NCBI RefSeq assembly: GCF_947488135.1
Contig: NZ_CANKYW010000001.1
Coordinates: forward strand, 62,001-126,000
DNA from: an uncultured Marivita sp.
GTDB lineage: Bacteria; Pseudomonadota; Alphaproteobacteria; Rhodobacterales; Rhodobacteraceae
DNA length: 64,000 nucleotides
Direction of reading: 5' to 3'
How positions within the stretch are numbered: the first letter of the stretch is position 1; each line of letters begins with the position of its first letter. Below are positions 29,362-38,572 of the stretch, piece after piece. The notes beneath the pieces are model-generated. The model did not search any database and was not told the origin of the DNA. It saw nothing but the letters and a program-made list of their open reading frames with translations. Both the position numbers and the translations under genes were made by a program.

Positions 29362-31306
29362 CTTTGTCGCTCTCCTTGGGGTCTTTTTTCGGTTCCGGGT
29401 TCTTCGGAGCCGCGTGTGCGGTCTGCGTGATCGTGGCGCTCAGGCTGCCGAGACTGATGGAGTCGGATTTGGGCGGCTGGTCCACGTTGACCGTCTCGGG
29501 TGTGATTTCATCGGCCTTCTTGGTCTGGACCGGTGGCTCAGGTGTTTTTGGCTCTTGCGGGCGGTTAGCGGCCTCAACAGGTGTGTCATCCGGGGTGGGC
29601 GCTTCAGAGGTCTTCGGATCGGCTTCCGCCTCGGGCTGCGTTGCGTCGGAGGTTTCCTTGGCCTTCGCCTCGGCTTCAGCGGCTTGCTGCAACTCTTCTT
29701 CGTTCATCGCCATCGGGGAGGCGGGCATTGCCGCGTGGGCGGTGTCGGTGATGCCTGCCATCAGGAGGCCGAGTTCCTGTTCGTTCGTCTCGGACGGGTC
29801 GCGTTCGCCCATGATCTGACCGTCGAACATCACAGCGATGCGGTCGGAAAGCGAGAAGATCTCGTCGAGTTCGACGGACACCAGGAGGATCGCCTTGCCT
29901 TCGTCGCGCAGGCGGATGATCTGCTTGTGGATGAATTCGATCGCTCCGATATCGACGCCCCGAGTGGGTTGCCCCACCAGAAGAATGTCGGGATTCCGTT
30001 CGATTTCGCGCGCCAGAACGATCTTTTGCTGGTTGCCGCCCGAGAAATTGCGCGCCGCGAGTTTCGGGTTGGGCGGGCGCACATCGAAGCGCTCCATCTT
30101 GGCGGCCGCTTCGGCCTTGATCGCGGCGTTGTTCATCAGCGGTCCAGTCTGGATCTTAGGATCGCGGTGATACCCGAAGATCGTGTTTTCCCAGGCGGTG
30201 AACGGCATGATCAGGCCTGCACGATGCCGGTCTTCGGGCACATGCGCGATCCCGCGCGCGCGACGGGATTGGCCGTCGGAATGTTTGCCGGTCAGGTCGA
30301 TCTCCTGACCGTTGACGCGGATGCTCCCGGTCGCGTTCGCGTAGCCGCCAAGCACTTCGAGCAGTTCGGACTGGCCGTTCCCGGCGACACCCGCGACGCC
30401 GAGGATCTCGCCCGCGTGCACCTCGAGCGAGATCCCTTTGAGCCGTTCGACACCCTTGTCGTCCGTCAGACGCAGGTTTTCCACCTCGAGCACCGGTTTG
30501 CCCGGCGTTGCGGGTTTCTTGTCCACATGCAGCAGAACCTTGCGCCCGACCATCATCTCGGCCAGCCGCTCGGGGCTGGTTTCAGAGGTCTGGACGGTCG
30601 CCGTCATCTCGCCGCGGCGCATCACCGACACGGTGTCGGTGGCGTTCATGATCTCGCGCAGCTTGTGGGTGATCAGGATGATCGTCTTGCCCTCTTTGCG
30701 CAGGTTATCGAGGATGCGGAAAAGGTGATCGGCCTCTGCCGGGGTCAGAACCCCGGTCGGTTCGTCGAGGATCAGGATGTCCGCCTGCCGATATAACGCC
30801 TTGAGGATTTCCACGCGCTGTTGGTGACCGACGCTGAGGTTTTCGATCACCGCGTCGGGATCGACGTTCAGTTCATATTCCTGCGCCAGTTGCTTCAAGA
30901 CACCGCGCGCCTTGTTCAGCGACGGGCGGAGCAACGGGCCGTCCTCGGCCCCGAGGATGACGTTTTCAAGAACGGTGAAATTCTGCACCAGCTTGAAGTG
31001 CTGGAACACCATCCCGATCCCGGCACGGATCGCGGCCTGGCTGTCGGGGATCTGGGTTTCCTTGCCATGAATGAAAATCTGGCCGCTGTCGGCTTTGTAA
31101 AAGCCGTAAAGGATCGACATAAGGGTCGATTTGCCCGCGCCGTTTTCGCCGATGATGCCGTGGATCGTGCCGGGCTTGACGCTGATAGAGATATTCTTGT
31201 TGGCCTGAACCGGTCCAAATGCCTTGGAGATGCCTTTCAGCTGGATCGCGGGGGCGACCGATGTGGTCTCGGCGGTGGCGTCTGGGGCGGCAACAGCGGT
31301 GGTCAT
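29354..31306 (-). CDS. BMP-type nucleoside ABC transporter ATP-binding protein with long C-terminal tail
   Basis: The 650-residue protein has two ABC ATPase domains in tandem, as in NupO/YufO. Walker A GENGAGKST is at 53-61; the second domain has the usual degenerate GVAGNGQSE and a signature FSGGNQQKIVLAREI. Odd: about 130 residues (521-650) beyond the family's normal end are rich in Glu, Ala, Pro, Lys and Thr, with two TAHAA-P elements near each end of the tail. They are encoded in frame with no sign of a frameshift. The tail is likely disordered and its role is unknown. Confidence 0.92.
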   Translation of the reverse strand: MTTAVAAPDATAETTSVAPAIQLKGISKAFGPVQANKNISISVKPGTIHGIIGENGAGKSTLMSILYGFYKADSGQIFIHGKETQIPDSQAAIRAGIGMVFQHFKLVQNFTVLENVILGAEDGPLLRPSLNKARGVLKQLAQEYELNVDPDAVIENLSVGHQQRVEILKALYRQADILILDEPTGVLTPAEADHLFRILDNLRKEGKTIILITHKLREIMNATDTVSVMRRGEMTATVQTSETSPERLAEMMVGRKVLLHVDKKPATPGKPVLEVENLRLTDDKGVERLKGISLEVHAGEILGVAGVAGNGQSELLEVLGGYANATGSIRVNGQEIDLTGKHSDGQSRRARGIAHVPEDRHRAGLIMPFTAWENTIFGYHRDPKIQTGPLMNNAAIKAEAAAKMERFDVRPPNPKLAARNFSGGNQQKIVLAREIERNPDILLVGQPTRGVDIGAIEFIHKQIIRLRDEGKAILLVSVELDEIFSLSDRIAVMFDGQIMGERDPSETNEQELGLLMAGITDTAHAAMPASPMAMNEEELQQAAEAEAKAKETSDATQPEAEADPKTSEAPTPDDTPVEAANRPQEPKTPEPPVQTKKADEITPETVNVDQPPKSDSISLGSLSATITQTAHAAPKNPEPKKDPKESDKDG

Positions 31307-31352
31307 GAACTATCCCTGCGTCTGTCTTCGGGTCTGTCGCCCGTCATACGTT

Positions 31353-31376
31353 GGAGCGGCCGTTCCCGGCCGCTCC
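31353..31376 (-). terminator. Strong hairpin between bmp and ATPase genes
   Basis: The perfect 10-bp stem GGAGCGGCCG / CGGCCGCTCC has a 4-base loop and lies in the 96-bp gap between the binding-protein gene and the ATPase gene. There is no long T-run, so it may be an mRNA-stabilising or partial-termination structure that gives more binding protein than transporter. Confidence 0.65.
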
Positions 31377-31402
31377 GTTCGTTTATCGGTGCTGGTGCGG
31401 TC

Positions 31403-32407
31403 TCAGAAGCTGAGCGCCGGGCAGCTGTCGTTTGCGTAGTAGCTTACAACCTCAATCTCGCCGTCGATGATCTTTTGGCGCGCGTCTTGGACAGCGGTCA
31501 TCATTTCATCTGTGACAAGCGACTCATTGTTTTCGTCGATGGCAACGCCGACGCCGTCTTCTTCCAGACCGAGCGTGATGCTCGTGCCGGTCTCGATGTT
31601 TTCGCCTTGGCTCATGGCGTTGTAGACTGCGACGTCCACGCGCTTCAGCATCGAGGTCAGCACCTTGCCCGGATGCAGGTGGTTCTGGTTGCTGTCGACG
31701 CCGATGGAGAGGATGTCCGCATCCGCCGCTGTTTGCAGGACGCCAACGCCCGTACCGCCTGCGGCTGCGTAGATGACATCCGCGCCCTGGCTGATCTGGG
31801 CCTGAGCCAGTTCAGACCCCTTGACCGGGTCGTTCCACGCGGCCGGCGTGGTGCCCGTCATGTTGGCAATGATTTCGATATCGGGGTTCACCGCCTTGGC
31901 CCCCTGCGCATAGCCGCAGCCGAAGTGGCGGATCAGCGGCACGTCCATACCGCCGATGAAACCAACGGTGCCCGACTCGGACGCCATCGCGGCCATCATT
32001 CCGACAAGGTAAGAGCCCTGGTGTTCCTGAAAGGCGATCATTTGCACATTATCGGGGATCTCGGGCAGAAAGCCGTCAATGTTGACGAACTTGGTCTCGG
32101 GATAATCCGGTGCGACCTCTTCGATCGCCGAGGCGATGGCGAATCCGGTGGTGATGACGGGGTTCGCGCCCGCTTCGGCAAAGCGCCGCAGTGCCTGTTC
32201 CCGCTGTGCTTCGGACTGGATTTCGATTTCCAGGTATTTCCCGCCGGTTTCCTCAGCCCACCGTTGCGCGCCGTTGAAGGCCGCCTCGTTGAACGATTTG
32301 TCGAACTTGCCGCCGAGATCATAGATGAGGGCCGGTTCGGCGATCGCCGCGCCAGCGGACAGCGCCAACGCAGCGACGGCACCGTAAAGTTTGGTCATAA
32401 GGGTCAT
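31403..32407 (-). CDS. BMP family ABC transporter substrate-binding protein
   Basis: The 334-residue periplasmic lipoprotein-like binding protein is of the BMP/PnrA family (purine nucleosides). A signal peptide runs to about residue 23 (ALSAGAAIA); there is no lipobox cysteine, so the protein is probably soluble. YDLGGKFDKSFNEAAFNGA is the diagnostic start of the mature protein. It is the first gene of the four-gene transporter operon and is separated from the rest by a stable hairpin. Confidence 0.94.
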   Translation of the reverse strand: MTLMTKLYGAVAALALSAGAAIAEPALIYDLGGKFDKSFNEAAFNGAQRWAEETGGKYLEIEIQSEAQREQALRRFAEAGANPVITTGFAIASAIEEVAPDYPETKFVNIDGFLPEIPDNVQMIAFQEHQGSYLVGMMAAMASESGTVGFIGGMDVPLIRHFGCGYAQGAKAVNPDIEIIANMTGTTPAAWNDPVKGSELAQAQISQGADVIYAAAGGTGVGVLQTAADADILSIGVDSNQNHLHPGKVLTSMLKRVDVAVYNAMSQGENIETGTSITLGLEEDGVGVAIDENNESLVTDEMMTAVQDARQKIIDGEIEVVSYYANDSCPALSF

Positions 32408-32517
32408 TTGCAGCTCCCAGGTGTTGGACCGCGACGGCTTTATTGCGTCGCTTGGTGAGATCGGGTGATCGGCTGCAATTAACGGTTAGGGATGGCAGGG
32501 GGTCAACCGCTTTTTAG

Positions 32518-32970
32518 CTAAGTTCCCTGTGACGTTGGCGCATCTTCGGATTGACGCTGCGCAATGGCGCGGGAAAGCACCAGAGCATCGTCCTTGGACC
32601 CGTCCCGCAGCGTGTAGTAGCCGCGCCGCGTGCCGACGGGGGCGAATCCCCTGGCAGTGTAGAAGGCGCGGGCAGGGTCGTTGCGGCTGGCCACTTCGAG
32701 CAGGATACGCGCGGCGTTTTCCTGCGCTGCGATGTCGATCAGATCGGACAGGAGCGCCGACGCGATGCCTTTGCGCTGGACGTCCGGTTCGGTGGCGATG
32801 GCAAGGATTTCGCATTCCCCCGCCACCAGTTGCGCGATCAAGCCGCCATTGTCACGCGAGAGGAAATGCGTGTGCGGTCGCGCCAATGTCGCGGCGACCT
32901 CTTCCGCGGACCAAGGACGCATGTCGACATAGGCGCGGTCCATGAGCGCAGCGAACGCCTCTGGTGTCAC
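32518..32970 (-). CDS. rimI: GNAT acetyltransferase, RimI-like
   Basis: The 150-residue N-acetyltransferase probably acetylates the N-terminus of ribosomal protein S18 or a similar target. The acetyl-CoA loop is RKGIASALL with EVASRNDPARAFYTARGF downstream. It overlaps tsaB by 4 bases, the usual arrangement in proteobacteria. The specific target is inferred from context. Confidence 0.85.
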   Translation of the reverse strand: MTPEAFAALMDRAYVDMRPWSAEEVAATLARPHTHFLSRDNGGLIAQLVAGECEILAIATEPDVQRKGIASALLSDLIDIAAQENAARILLEVASRNDPARAFYTARGFAPVGTRRGYYTLRDGSKDDALVLSRAIAQRQSEDAPTSQGT

Positions 32971-33542
32971 GGCAGGATCTTCGGTGCCGCATCGCGGGCG
33001 GGGGCTGCGTCTGCGGGCTTAATGTAAAGCGGTTTCGGGCGCTCTGCCGCCGTTGCATCCGCCTGTGCCGCGACCTCTGCCATGGCGAAGATCAGCGTGT
33101 GGGCATCCGGTGCGAACACGGCATCGGGGGCATCTTGACCCGAGACAAGTTGGGGAGAACCGCCCGGGCTCTGTGCGTAGATCATGTCGCGCGGGGCCAT
33201 GACGGCGGCTGTCGCTTCGGGGTGCAGGTGATGGATCGCCCGAAGTGTGGACACGCCAATGGCGGGCACGCCGAGGCCCAGTGCCAATCCGCGCGCCGCG
33301 GAGACGGAGATGCGGATGCCGGTGAAGTTTCCCGGCCCGACGCCGACGCCAATGCGGGTCAGGTCAGACCACGATCTGCCGTGTTTGCCCAGAAAATCCT
33401 CAAGCATGGGCATCAGGTGTTCTGCCTGTCCGCGCGACATCTCGTCGACATGGGTGGCGATCACGCGACCGTCCCAAAACAAAGCGGCTGCGCAATGCGC
33501 AGCCGATGTGTCGAACGCCAATAGGGTTGTGTCAGACAGCAA
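32967..33542 (-). CDS. tsaB: tRNA threonylcarbamoyladenosine synthesis protein TsaB
   Basis: The 191-residue protein is an ASKHA-fold partner that activates TsaD in making t6A37 on ANN-decoding tRNAs. LLAFDTSAAHCAAAL near the start and GVGPGNFTGIRISVSAARGLA in the middle are diagnostic. It lies between nfuA (11-base overlap) and rimI (4-base overlap), indicating a coupled operon. Confidence 0.93.
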   Translation of the reverse strand: MLSDTTLLAFDTSAAHCAAALFWDGRVIATHVDEMSRGQAEHLMPMLEDFLGKHGRSWSDLTRIGVGVGPGNFTGIRISVSAARGLALGLGVPAIGVSTLRAIHHLHPEATAAVMAPRDMIYAQSPGGSPQLVSGQDAPDAVFAPDAHTLIFAMAEVAAQADATAAERPKPLYIKPADAAPARDAAPKILP

Positions 33543-34095
33543 CCGGGCGAACCTCGGTCACCTCGGGGATGTAGTGGCGCAGCAGGTTCTCGATCCCCAT
33601 CTTGAGCGTCAGCGTCGAAGACGGGCAACCTGCGCAGGCGCCCTGCATGTGCAGATACACGACGCCCCGGTCGAACCCGTGGAACGTGATGTCGCCGCCG
33701 TCCTGGGCAACGGCGGGACGGACGCGGCTGTCCAGCAATTCCTTGATCTGGCCCACAATCTCGCCATCCTCACCGGTGTGTTCGGCATGGCCGGACGGCG
33801 CTTGCGCATCGCCTGCCATGACCGGGTCGCCGGACTGGAAATGCTCCATGATCGCGCCAAGCAATGCCGGTTTGAGATGGTCCCAATCGGTGCCGTCATC
33901 CTTGGTCACGGTGACGAAGTCATGTCCGAAGAACACCCCTTTGACGCCATTGACGTTGAAAAGACGCGTCGCCAGCGGAGAGGCAGATGCCCCCTCGGCC
34001 GTCGGGAAATCCGCAGTGCCCATGTCGAGCACGGTCTGGCCGGGAAGAAACTTGAGCGTGGCCGGGTTCGGCGTGGATTCGGTCTGGATAAACAT
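33532..34095 (-). CDS. Fe-S scaffold protein of the Nfu family
   Basis: The 187-residue protein combines an N-terminal Nfu domain (MFIQTESTPNPATLKFLPG) with a C-terminal NifU-like domain holding the cluster ligands C154 and C157 (GACAGCPSS). It delivers 4Fe-4S clusters to client enzymes. The ATG at 34095 is chosen since the family begins MFIQTE; the open frame extends 18 residues further. It is first in an operon with tsaB and rimI. Confidence 0.92.
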   Translation of the reverse strand: MFIQTESTPNPATLKFLPGQTVLDMGTADFPTAEGASASPLATRLFNVNGVKGVFFGHDFVTVTKDDGTDWDHLKPALLGAIMEHFQSGDPVMAGDAQAPSGHAEHTGEDGEIVGQIKELLDSRVRPAVAQDGGDITFHGFDRGVVYLHMQGACAGCPSSTLTLKMGIENLLRHYIPEVTEVRPVAV

Positions 34096-34194
34096 GGCGT
34101 CGCCTCCTGATGAGAGTTCATATATGCGCATGCGCCGGTGCAGCGTCAAGGTTTAGAACAGTTCTAAGTTTTGCGGGAATGCCCGCATCGCAAT

Positions 34195-34725
34195 TCAGCG
34201 AATAGGCAGCAATCTCACCTCGAATGTGCCTGACACGGGCATCGGCGTCGAAAGGTCGATGGTTTGCCCGAAATCGAAGCTTTGCCCAAGCGTTCCGGTG
34301 AAGCTGCCACTGACCTGCAACAGATCGCCGTCCAGCGCCCTGTCGGTCACGACGACCGCCAAACCACCGCTATCTGCCCGCCCGTACCAGCGTTCGAAGC
34401 CGGAACCACGACTTCTCCGCAAGAGCGACATTTCCGGCAGTTGCGCGCCATTGCGCAAAAGGTCGAACGCCAGTCTGAGAGATTGAAAGCGCTGCCAGGT
34501 TTCGAGGTCTGTGGGGCGGGTCAGGATGCTGACCTTCGCGAACCCGGCAGAGCCGGTCCAATCGCTGTGCCCTGCGTTCAGCGGTAATTCCAACCGCTCG
34601 TCGGCCAAAACGATCGTGATGAAGCCACCTTCCGTGGCGGTCGCCATGTTCGCAGCAAAGAGGCTGGCGCCGAGCCACAGCATCCGCAACGCGCGCAGTG
34701 GGCTTATCTCAAGGCCAGCGGCCAC
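34195..34725 (-). CDS. Exported protein of unknown function
   Basis: The 176-residue protein has a hydrophobic N-terminal segment (LRMLWLGASLFAANMATATEGG) that looks like a signal peptide. The remainder is predicted beta-rich and contains WQRFQSLRLAFDLL and RGSGFERWYGRADSGG. The GTG at 34725 is preceded by AAGGAG at correct spacing, which decides the start over an ATG at 34827 or 34683. No known domain is recognised. It stands alone between nfuA and the stress-protein gene. Confidence 0.65.
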   Translation of the reverse strand: MAAGLEISPLRALRMLWLGASLFAANMATATEGGFITIVLADERLELPLNAGHSDWTGSAGFAKVSILTRPTDLETWQRFQSLRLAFDLLRNGAQLPEMSLLRRSRGSGFERWYGRADSGGLAVVVTDRALDGDLLQVSGSFTGTLGQSFDFGQTIDLSTPMPVSGTFEVRLLPIR

Positions 34726-34767
34726 CTCACTCTCCTTCCTGTGCCGTCGACACGCTCTCTGCCGTGC

Positions 34768-34796
34768 CACCTGACGCAAGGGGGTCGTGTCAGGTG
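34768..34796 (-). terminator. Inverted repeat spanning the usp stop codon
   Basis: CACCTGAC (34768-34775) and GTCAGGTG (34789-34796) form a perfect 8-bp stem with a 13-base loop. The stop codon of the universal stress protein lies in the right arm. It is a plausible 3'-end structure, but no T-run is seen. Confidence 0.4.
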
Positions 34797-35245
34797 ATCG
34801 CTTCGAGCCTTTCTTTCGACAATTCACCCGGCACGATGGTGATCGGAATCGGCAGACTTCCCGAATTCTTGGTCAATTGCGTGACCAGCGGTCCGGGGCC
34901 CTTCTTGCCGGAATTGGCACCCAAGACGAGAACGCCGATATCCGGGTCGTCCTGCACCTGAGCGATGATCTCGGTCACCGCCTCGCCCTCGCGGATGACC
35001 AGTTCCGGGTTCACGTTCTGCTTGTCACGCATCCATTTCGCGAACACCTCGAAATGCGCGTGGATGCGTTCCCGCGCCTCTTCGCGCATGACCTCGCCGA
35101 CACCGATCCAATGATTGAACTCGTCCGCCGGGATGATCGACAGGATCTCGACCCCGCCGCCGGTCTTGGCCGCCCGCATCGCCGCAAAGCGCATGGCGTT
35201 CAGGCATTCGCGGCTGTCATCCAGCACAACAAGGAATTTACGCAT
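34790..35245 (-). CDS. Universal stress protein
   Basis: The 151-residue UspA-fold protein begins MRKFLVVLDDSRECLNAMRFA. The ATP-binding glycine motif near the end (VLGANSGKKGPGPL) is a somewhat variant G-2x-G-9x-G(S/T). Such proteins respond to starvation and stress. The ATG at 35245 gives the standard family start. Confidence 0.9.
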   Translation of the reverse strand: MRKFLVVLDDSRECLNAMRFAAMRAAKTGGGVEILSIIPADEFNHWIGVGEVMREEARERIHAHFEVFAKWMRDKQNVNPELVIREGEAVTEIIAQVQDDPDIGVLVLGANSGKKGPGPLVTQLTKNSGSLPIPITIVPGELSKERLEAIT

Positions 35246-35311
35246 AGATGTTCTCCCGCCGGGGATCATGCCGCAGGAGAGGGACCCGCGCAACAGGAGT
35301 TCGCCCGGCCC

Positions 35312-35776
35312 TCACGTCAGCCCGCTTGGCAAGCTGAGCAAGGGCAACATGCGCTCCGGGATGGCTTCGGATGGGGTGTGTCCGATGCGATGCGCGCCGT
35401 GAGACAGGTAAAACGCTTCCGCATCGGGGTCGGACTCAACGCGGAGCGTGCTGACTCCCGCATCGCAGGCCTGCGCCTTGGCCCAGCCGATCAGGGCGGT
35501 TCCAACGCCACGGCCCATATGATCCGGCGACACGAACAGCTTGGCAAGGTCCGCTTCGTCGCCATTCAGCCGGACTTGAGCCATGCCAGCAAAAGTGGAG
35601 CCGTCGCGAACGACGGCCACCGGGTGTTTCAGATCATCACGCGTGACCCGCAAAACATCGGCGCAGGCCGCCATGAAGGCATCGTCATAGCCCCAATACG
35701 CCTTCGACCGCATGCAGAGGTCGGTCAATGCGGCGAGTGTCGCATCGTCAGCCTCCGTCAGGGGCTCTGGCGTCAT
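35312..35776 (-). CDS. GNAT family N-acetyltransferase
   Basis: The 154-residue protein has the GNAT acetyl-CoA loop (MGRGVGTALIGWAKAQACDAG) and the C-terminal LRVESDPDAEAFYLSHGAH. The substrate is unknown. The ATG at 35776 overlaps the stop of the branched-chain aminotransferase gene by 4 bases, so both are probably expressed together. Confidence 0.85.
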   Translation of the reverse strand: MTPEPLTEADDATLAALTDLCMRSKAYWGYDDAFMAACADVLRVTRDDLKHPVAVVRDGSTFAGMAQVRLNGDEADLAKLFVSPDHMGRGVGTALIGWAKAQACDAGVSTLRVESDPDAEAFYLSHGAHRIGHTPSEAIPERMLPLLSLPSGLT

Positions 35777-36633
35777 TCGGAATGGGCCCAATCCCAATAC
35801 ATCTCGCGCACGCGGCGGGTGACGGGGCCGACTTGATAGGACGTGTCCTCGAACCCGACCACGGGCGTCACCTTGTTCATGTTGCCCGACAGGAACACCT
35901 CGTCCGCCGCTTCGAAATCGGCGAAGGTGAGCACGGTTTCGTGCACCTGAGTACCATCCGCGCGCAGGTTGGTCATGTGGCGCGCCCGGGTGATCCCGGC
36001 AAGGAAGGTGCCGTTGGCGATGGGGGTGAAGACCTCACCATCCTTGACCATGAACACATTGGCGGTGGCGCTTTCGGCGACATTGCCCATCGCGTCGGTG
36101 ACAAGCGCGTTCTGGAAGCCGCGCGCCCGCACTTCGGCCAGCATTCGCGCGTTGTTCGGATACAGGCAACCCGCCTTGGCGTTGACCACCGCGTCCTCGA
36201 GAACGGGACGGCGGAAGCGCGTCTTGCCCAGCGACACGCTGGCGGTTTCGGGCGCCATCGGGATTTCCTCGAGACAGATCGCGAAGCCGGTTTTGTCGGG
36301 CGAGGGCATGATGGCAGAGGCATCGCCGTCGATGGCCCAGTACATCGGCCGGATATAGACCGCGCTGTCCTTGGGGTAGGCGCGCAGCCCGTCCCAGACG
36401 ATCTGCACCATGTCCTCGGCGCTGACGGTGGGCGTGACCATGAGCGCCTCGGCCGATCGGTTCACGCGCTGGCAATGCGCCAGAAGGTCGGGGGCCACAC
36501 CGTTGACGTAGCGTGCCCCGTCGAACACCCCGCTGCCCAGCCACGCGCCATGATCGGCGGCGTTCATCACCGCGACATCGCCGTTGTGCCAGGTGCCGTT
36601 GAAATAGGTGTGAATGTTCGTGCCGGTTGCCAT
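35773..36633 (-). CDS. ilvE: Branched-chain amino acid aminotransferase
   Basis: The 286-residue class IV PLP aminotransferase interconverts branched-chain amino acids and 2-oxo acids. K153 in VVNAKAGCLYPN binds PLP; NVAESATANVFMV and NGTFLAGITRARHM follow in the family order. It overlaps the GNAT gene. A role with D-amino acids or 4-amino-4-deoxychorismate is less likely given the motif set. Confidence 0.87.
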   Translation of the reverse strand: MATGTNIHTYFNGTWHNGDVAVMNAADHGAWLGSGVFDGARYVNGVAPDLLAHCQRVNRSAEALMVTPTVSAEDMVQIVWDGLRAYPKDSAVYIRPMYWAIDGDASAIMPSPDKTGFAICLEEIPMAPETASVSLGKTRFRRPVLEDAVVNAKAGCLYPNNARMLAEVRARGFQNALVTDAMGNVAESATANVFMVKDGEVFTPIANGTFLAGITRARHMTNLRADGTQVHETVLTFADFEAADEVFLSGNMNKVTPVVGFEDTSYQVGPVTRRVREMYWDWAHSE

Positions 36634-36701
36634 CGGAACCTCCTTCGTTGCCGCGCAGGTTAGGTGCGGGGCAGGGGAAGGTCCAGAGCAGGTGGCGGTG
36701 A

Positions 36702-36724
36702 AAGCCGCCCAAAGGCGGCCTTCA
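36702..36724 (-). terminator. Terminator-like hairpin after trpS
   Basis: The GCCGCC / GGCGGC stem with a 4-base loop (36704-36719), with A and T flanks, lies 40 bp beyond the trpS stop and 70 bp before ilvE starts. Confidence 0.55.
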
Positions 36725-36762
36725 ACGCGGTTTCGGTACCTTGGCCATCTGCCCCGGTAATT

Positions 36763-37806
36763 TCAGCTGACCATCCCCACAATCTCGTAGGTCTGTTTCA
36801 GGATCGGCGCCGCAATGGCCCGTGCCCGGTCAGCCCCCTTGCGCAGGATCGCGTCGATCTCGTCAGGTTGCTGCATCAGCCGCGCCATCTCGCCCGAGAT
36901 CGGAGAGAGCTTTTCCACCGCGAGGTCCGACAGCATCGGCTTGAATTCGGAAAACGGCTTGCCGCCGACGTCGCGCAGGACGTCATCGACCGACTGTTCC
37001 GCAAGGGCTGCATAGATGTTGACCAGATTGCGCGCCTCCGGGCGACCCTCAAGGCCATCGGCCTCGGACGGCAGGGCGTCGGGGTCGGTCTTGGCCTTGC
37101 GGATCTTCTGCGCGATGGCATCGGCATCGTCGGTCATGTTGATGCGGCTCGCATCCGACGGATCGGATTTCGACATCTTCTTCGACCCGTCCCGCAAGGA
37201 CATGACCCGCGTCGCGGCACCTTCGATGACGGGTTCCGTCAGTGGGAAGAAATCCGTCTTGAAGTCGTGGTTGAACTTGGTCGCGATGTCGCGGGTCAGT
37301 TCGAGATGCTGTTTCTGATCCTCGCCCACGGGAACGTGGGTGGCATGGTAGACAAGGATATCGGCCGCCATCAGAGCGGGATAGGCAAACAGACCCAAAG
37401 ACGCGTTCTGCTGGTTCTTGCCGGCCTTGTCCTTCCACTGGGTCATCCGCTGCATCCAGCCCATGCGGGCGACGCAGTTGAAGATCCAGGCGAGCTGGGC
37501 GTGTTCGGCCACCTGGGACTGGTTGAACAAAATGGATTTCTCGGGGTCGATGCCGCTGGCGATGTATCCGGCTGCCAGTTCACGCGTCTGCCGACGCAGC
37601 GCATCGGGGTCCTGCCAGACGGTGATCGCATGCATGTCGACCATGCAGTAGATCGTCTCGAAGCCCTGACCCTGCATTTCGACAAAGCGCTTCATTGCCC
37701 CGAGGTAGTTGCCCAATGTCAGGCCGCCCGAGGGCTGGATCCCGGAAAAGACGCGGGTTGTGAACGTGCGAGAGGTTTGGACCCCCTCGGTAGGTGCCGC
37801 AGTCAT
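36763..37806 (-). CDS. trpS: Tryptophanyl-tRNA synthetase
   Basis: The 347-residue class I synthetase charges tRNA-Trp. The HIGH-equivalent is in [16 protein letters not shown] and [14 protein letters not shown] is the KMSKS loop; MVDMHAITV and [15 protein letters not shown] are conserved. The length is normal. It is divergent from the rhomboid-like gene. Confidence 0.96.
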   Translation of the reverse strand: MTAAPTEGVQTSRTFTTRVFSGIQPSGGLTLGNYLGAMKRFVEMQGQGFETIYCMVDMHAITVWQDPDALRRQTRELAAGYIASGIDPEKSILFNQSQVAEHAQLAWIFNCVARMGWMQRMTQWKDKAGKNQQNASLGLFAYPALMAADILVYHATHVPVGEDQKQHLELTRDIATKFNHDFKTDFFPLTEPVIEGAATRVMSLRDGSKKMSKSDPSDASRINMTDDADAIAQKIRKAKTDPDALPSEADGLEGRPEARNLVNIYAALAEQSVDDVLRDVGGKPFSEFKPMLSDLAVEKLSPISGEMARLMQQPDEIDAILRKGADRARAIAAPILKQTYEIVGMVS

Positions 37807-37882
37807 CGTAAAACTCCATCTGGCAAAAGTGGTTGCGGTGCCTTACCCATGGCACCCAGTGCCGTCAAGCAAGGGCCCCAAC

Positions 37883-38572
37883 GTGTCTCATCCCCATAAC
37901 GAACCCCCGCTCAACCCGCTTCCACCGGTGGTGATCGCGCTGTTTCTTGTGATCGTCGGGATCGAGATCACGTTCAACCTCGGCGCGCGGGGGCTGTTGG
38001 GTGGCCCTCAGGCCGTCGGGTGGCGGCTTGGCACGATGGAACGCTTCGCGTTTTCGGCAGAGATCTTCGCGTGGATGCGGGACAGCGGGCGATGGCCGCT
38101 GGAGCATGTCCTGCGCTTCGTGTCCTATCCGTTCGTTCATGCCAGTTTCACGCATGCCCTGTTTGCCGGGGTGATGCTTCTTGCCCTGGGCAAGATGGTA
38201 GGCGAGGCCATGGGCAGCCTTGCCGTGGTGGCGATCTTCTTCGTGTCGGCCTCCGGTGGCGCGCTGGTCTATGCGCTGACCATCGGCGACACCGCGCCCC
38301 TGGTCGGTGCGTTCCCAGCGGTTTACGGCCTGATCGGCGGCTTCACCTACATGCTTTGGCTGCGGCTCGGGCAATTGGGCGAAAACCAGATCCGGGCCTT
38401 CACGCTCATCGGGTTTCTCTTGGCGATCCAGTTGATCTTCGGATTGCTTTTCGGCGCCAATGCCGAATGGGTGGCCGACATCGCGGGCTTCGCGATCGGC
38501 TTCGGGCTGTCCACGGTTCTGGCACCGGGCGGGTGGTCCAAACTGGTCGACCGCTTGCGCCAGCGCAGCTAG
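37883..38572 (+). CDS. Rhomboid-fold membrane protein, probably inactive
   Basis: The 229-residue protein has six hydrophobic segments and the conserved rhomboid region FVHASFTHALFAGVMLLALG (85-104). At the catalytic positions, the GxSG-type motif reads VGAFPAVYGLIG (141-152), with Phe144 where the nucleophile Ser should be, and the later His motif reads WVADIAGF with Asp199 in place of His. Both residues of the Ser-His dyad are thus absent, so it is a rhomboid pseudoprotease in my reading. I use the GTG at 37883, just before the family-like start SHPHNEPPLNPLPPV. Convergent with murJ, overlapping by 4 bases. Confidence 0.8.
   Translation: MSHPHNEPPLNPLPPVVIALFLVIVGIEITFNLGARGLLGGPQAVGWRLGTMERFAFSAEIFAWMRDSGRWPLEHVLRFVSYPFVHASFTHALFAGVMLLALGKMVGEAMGSLAVVAIFFVSASGGALVYALTIGDTAPLVGAFPAVYGLIGGFTYMLWLRLGQLGENQIRAFTLIGFLLAIQLIFGLLFGANAEWVADIAGFAIGFGLSTVLAPGGWSKLVDRLRQRS

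Noticed and set aside
30821-32458. A 545-codon plus-strand frame over the ABC ATPase and bmp genes
   Set aside because: It is a shadow of two well-supported genes on the minus strand; no signal, domain or ribosome site supports it.
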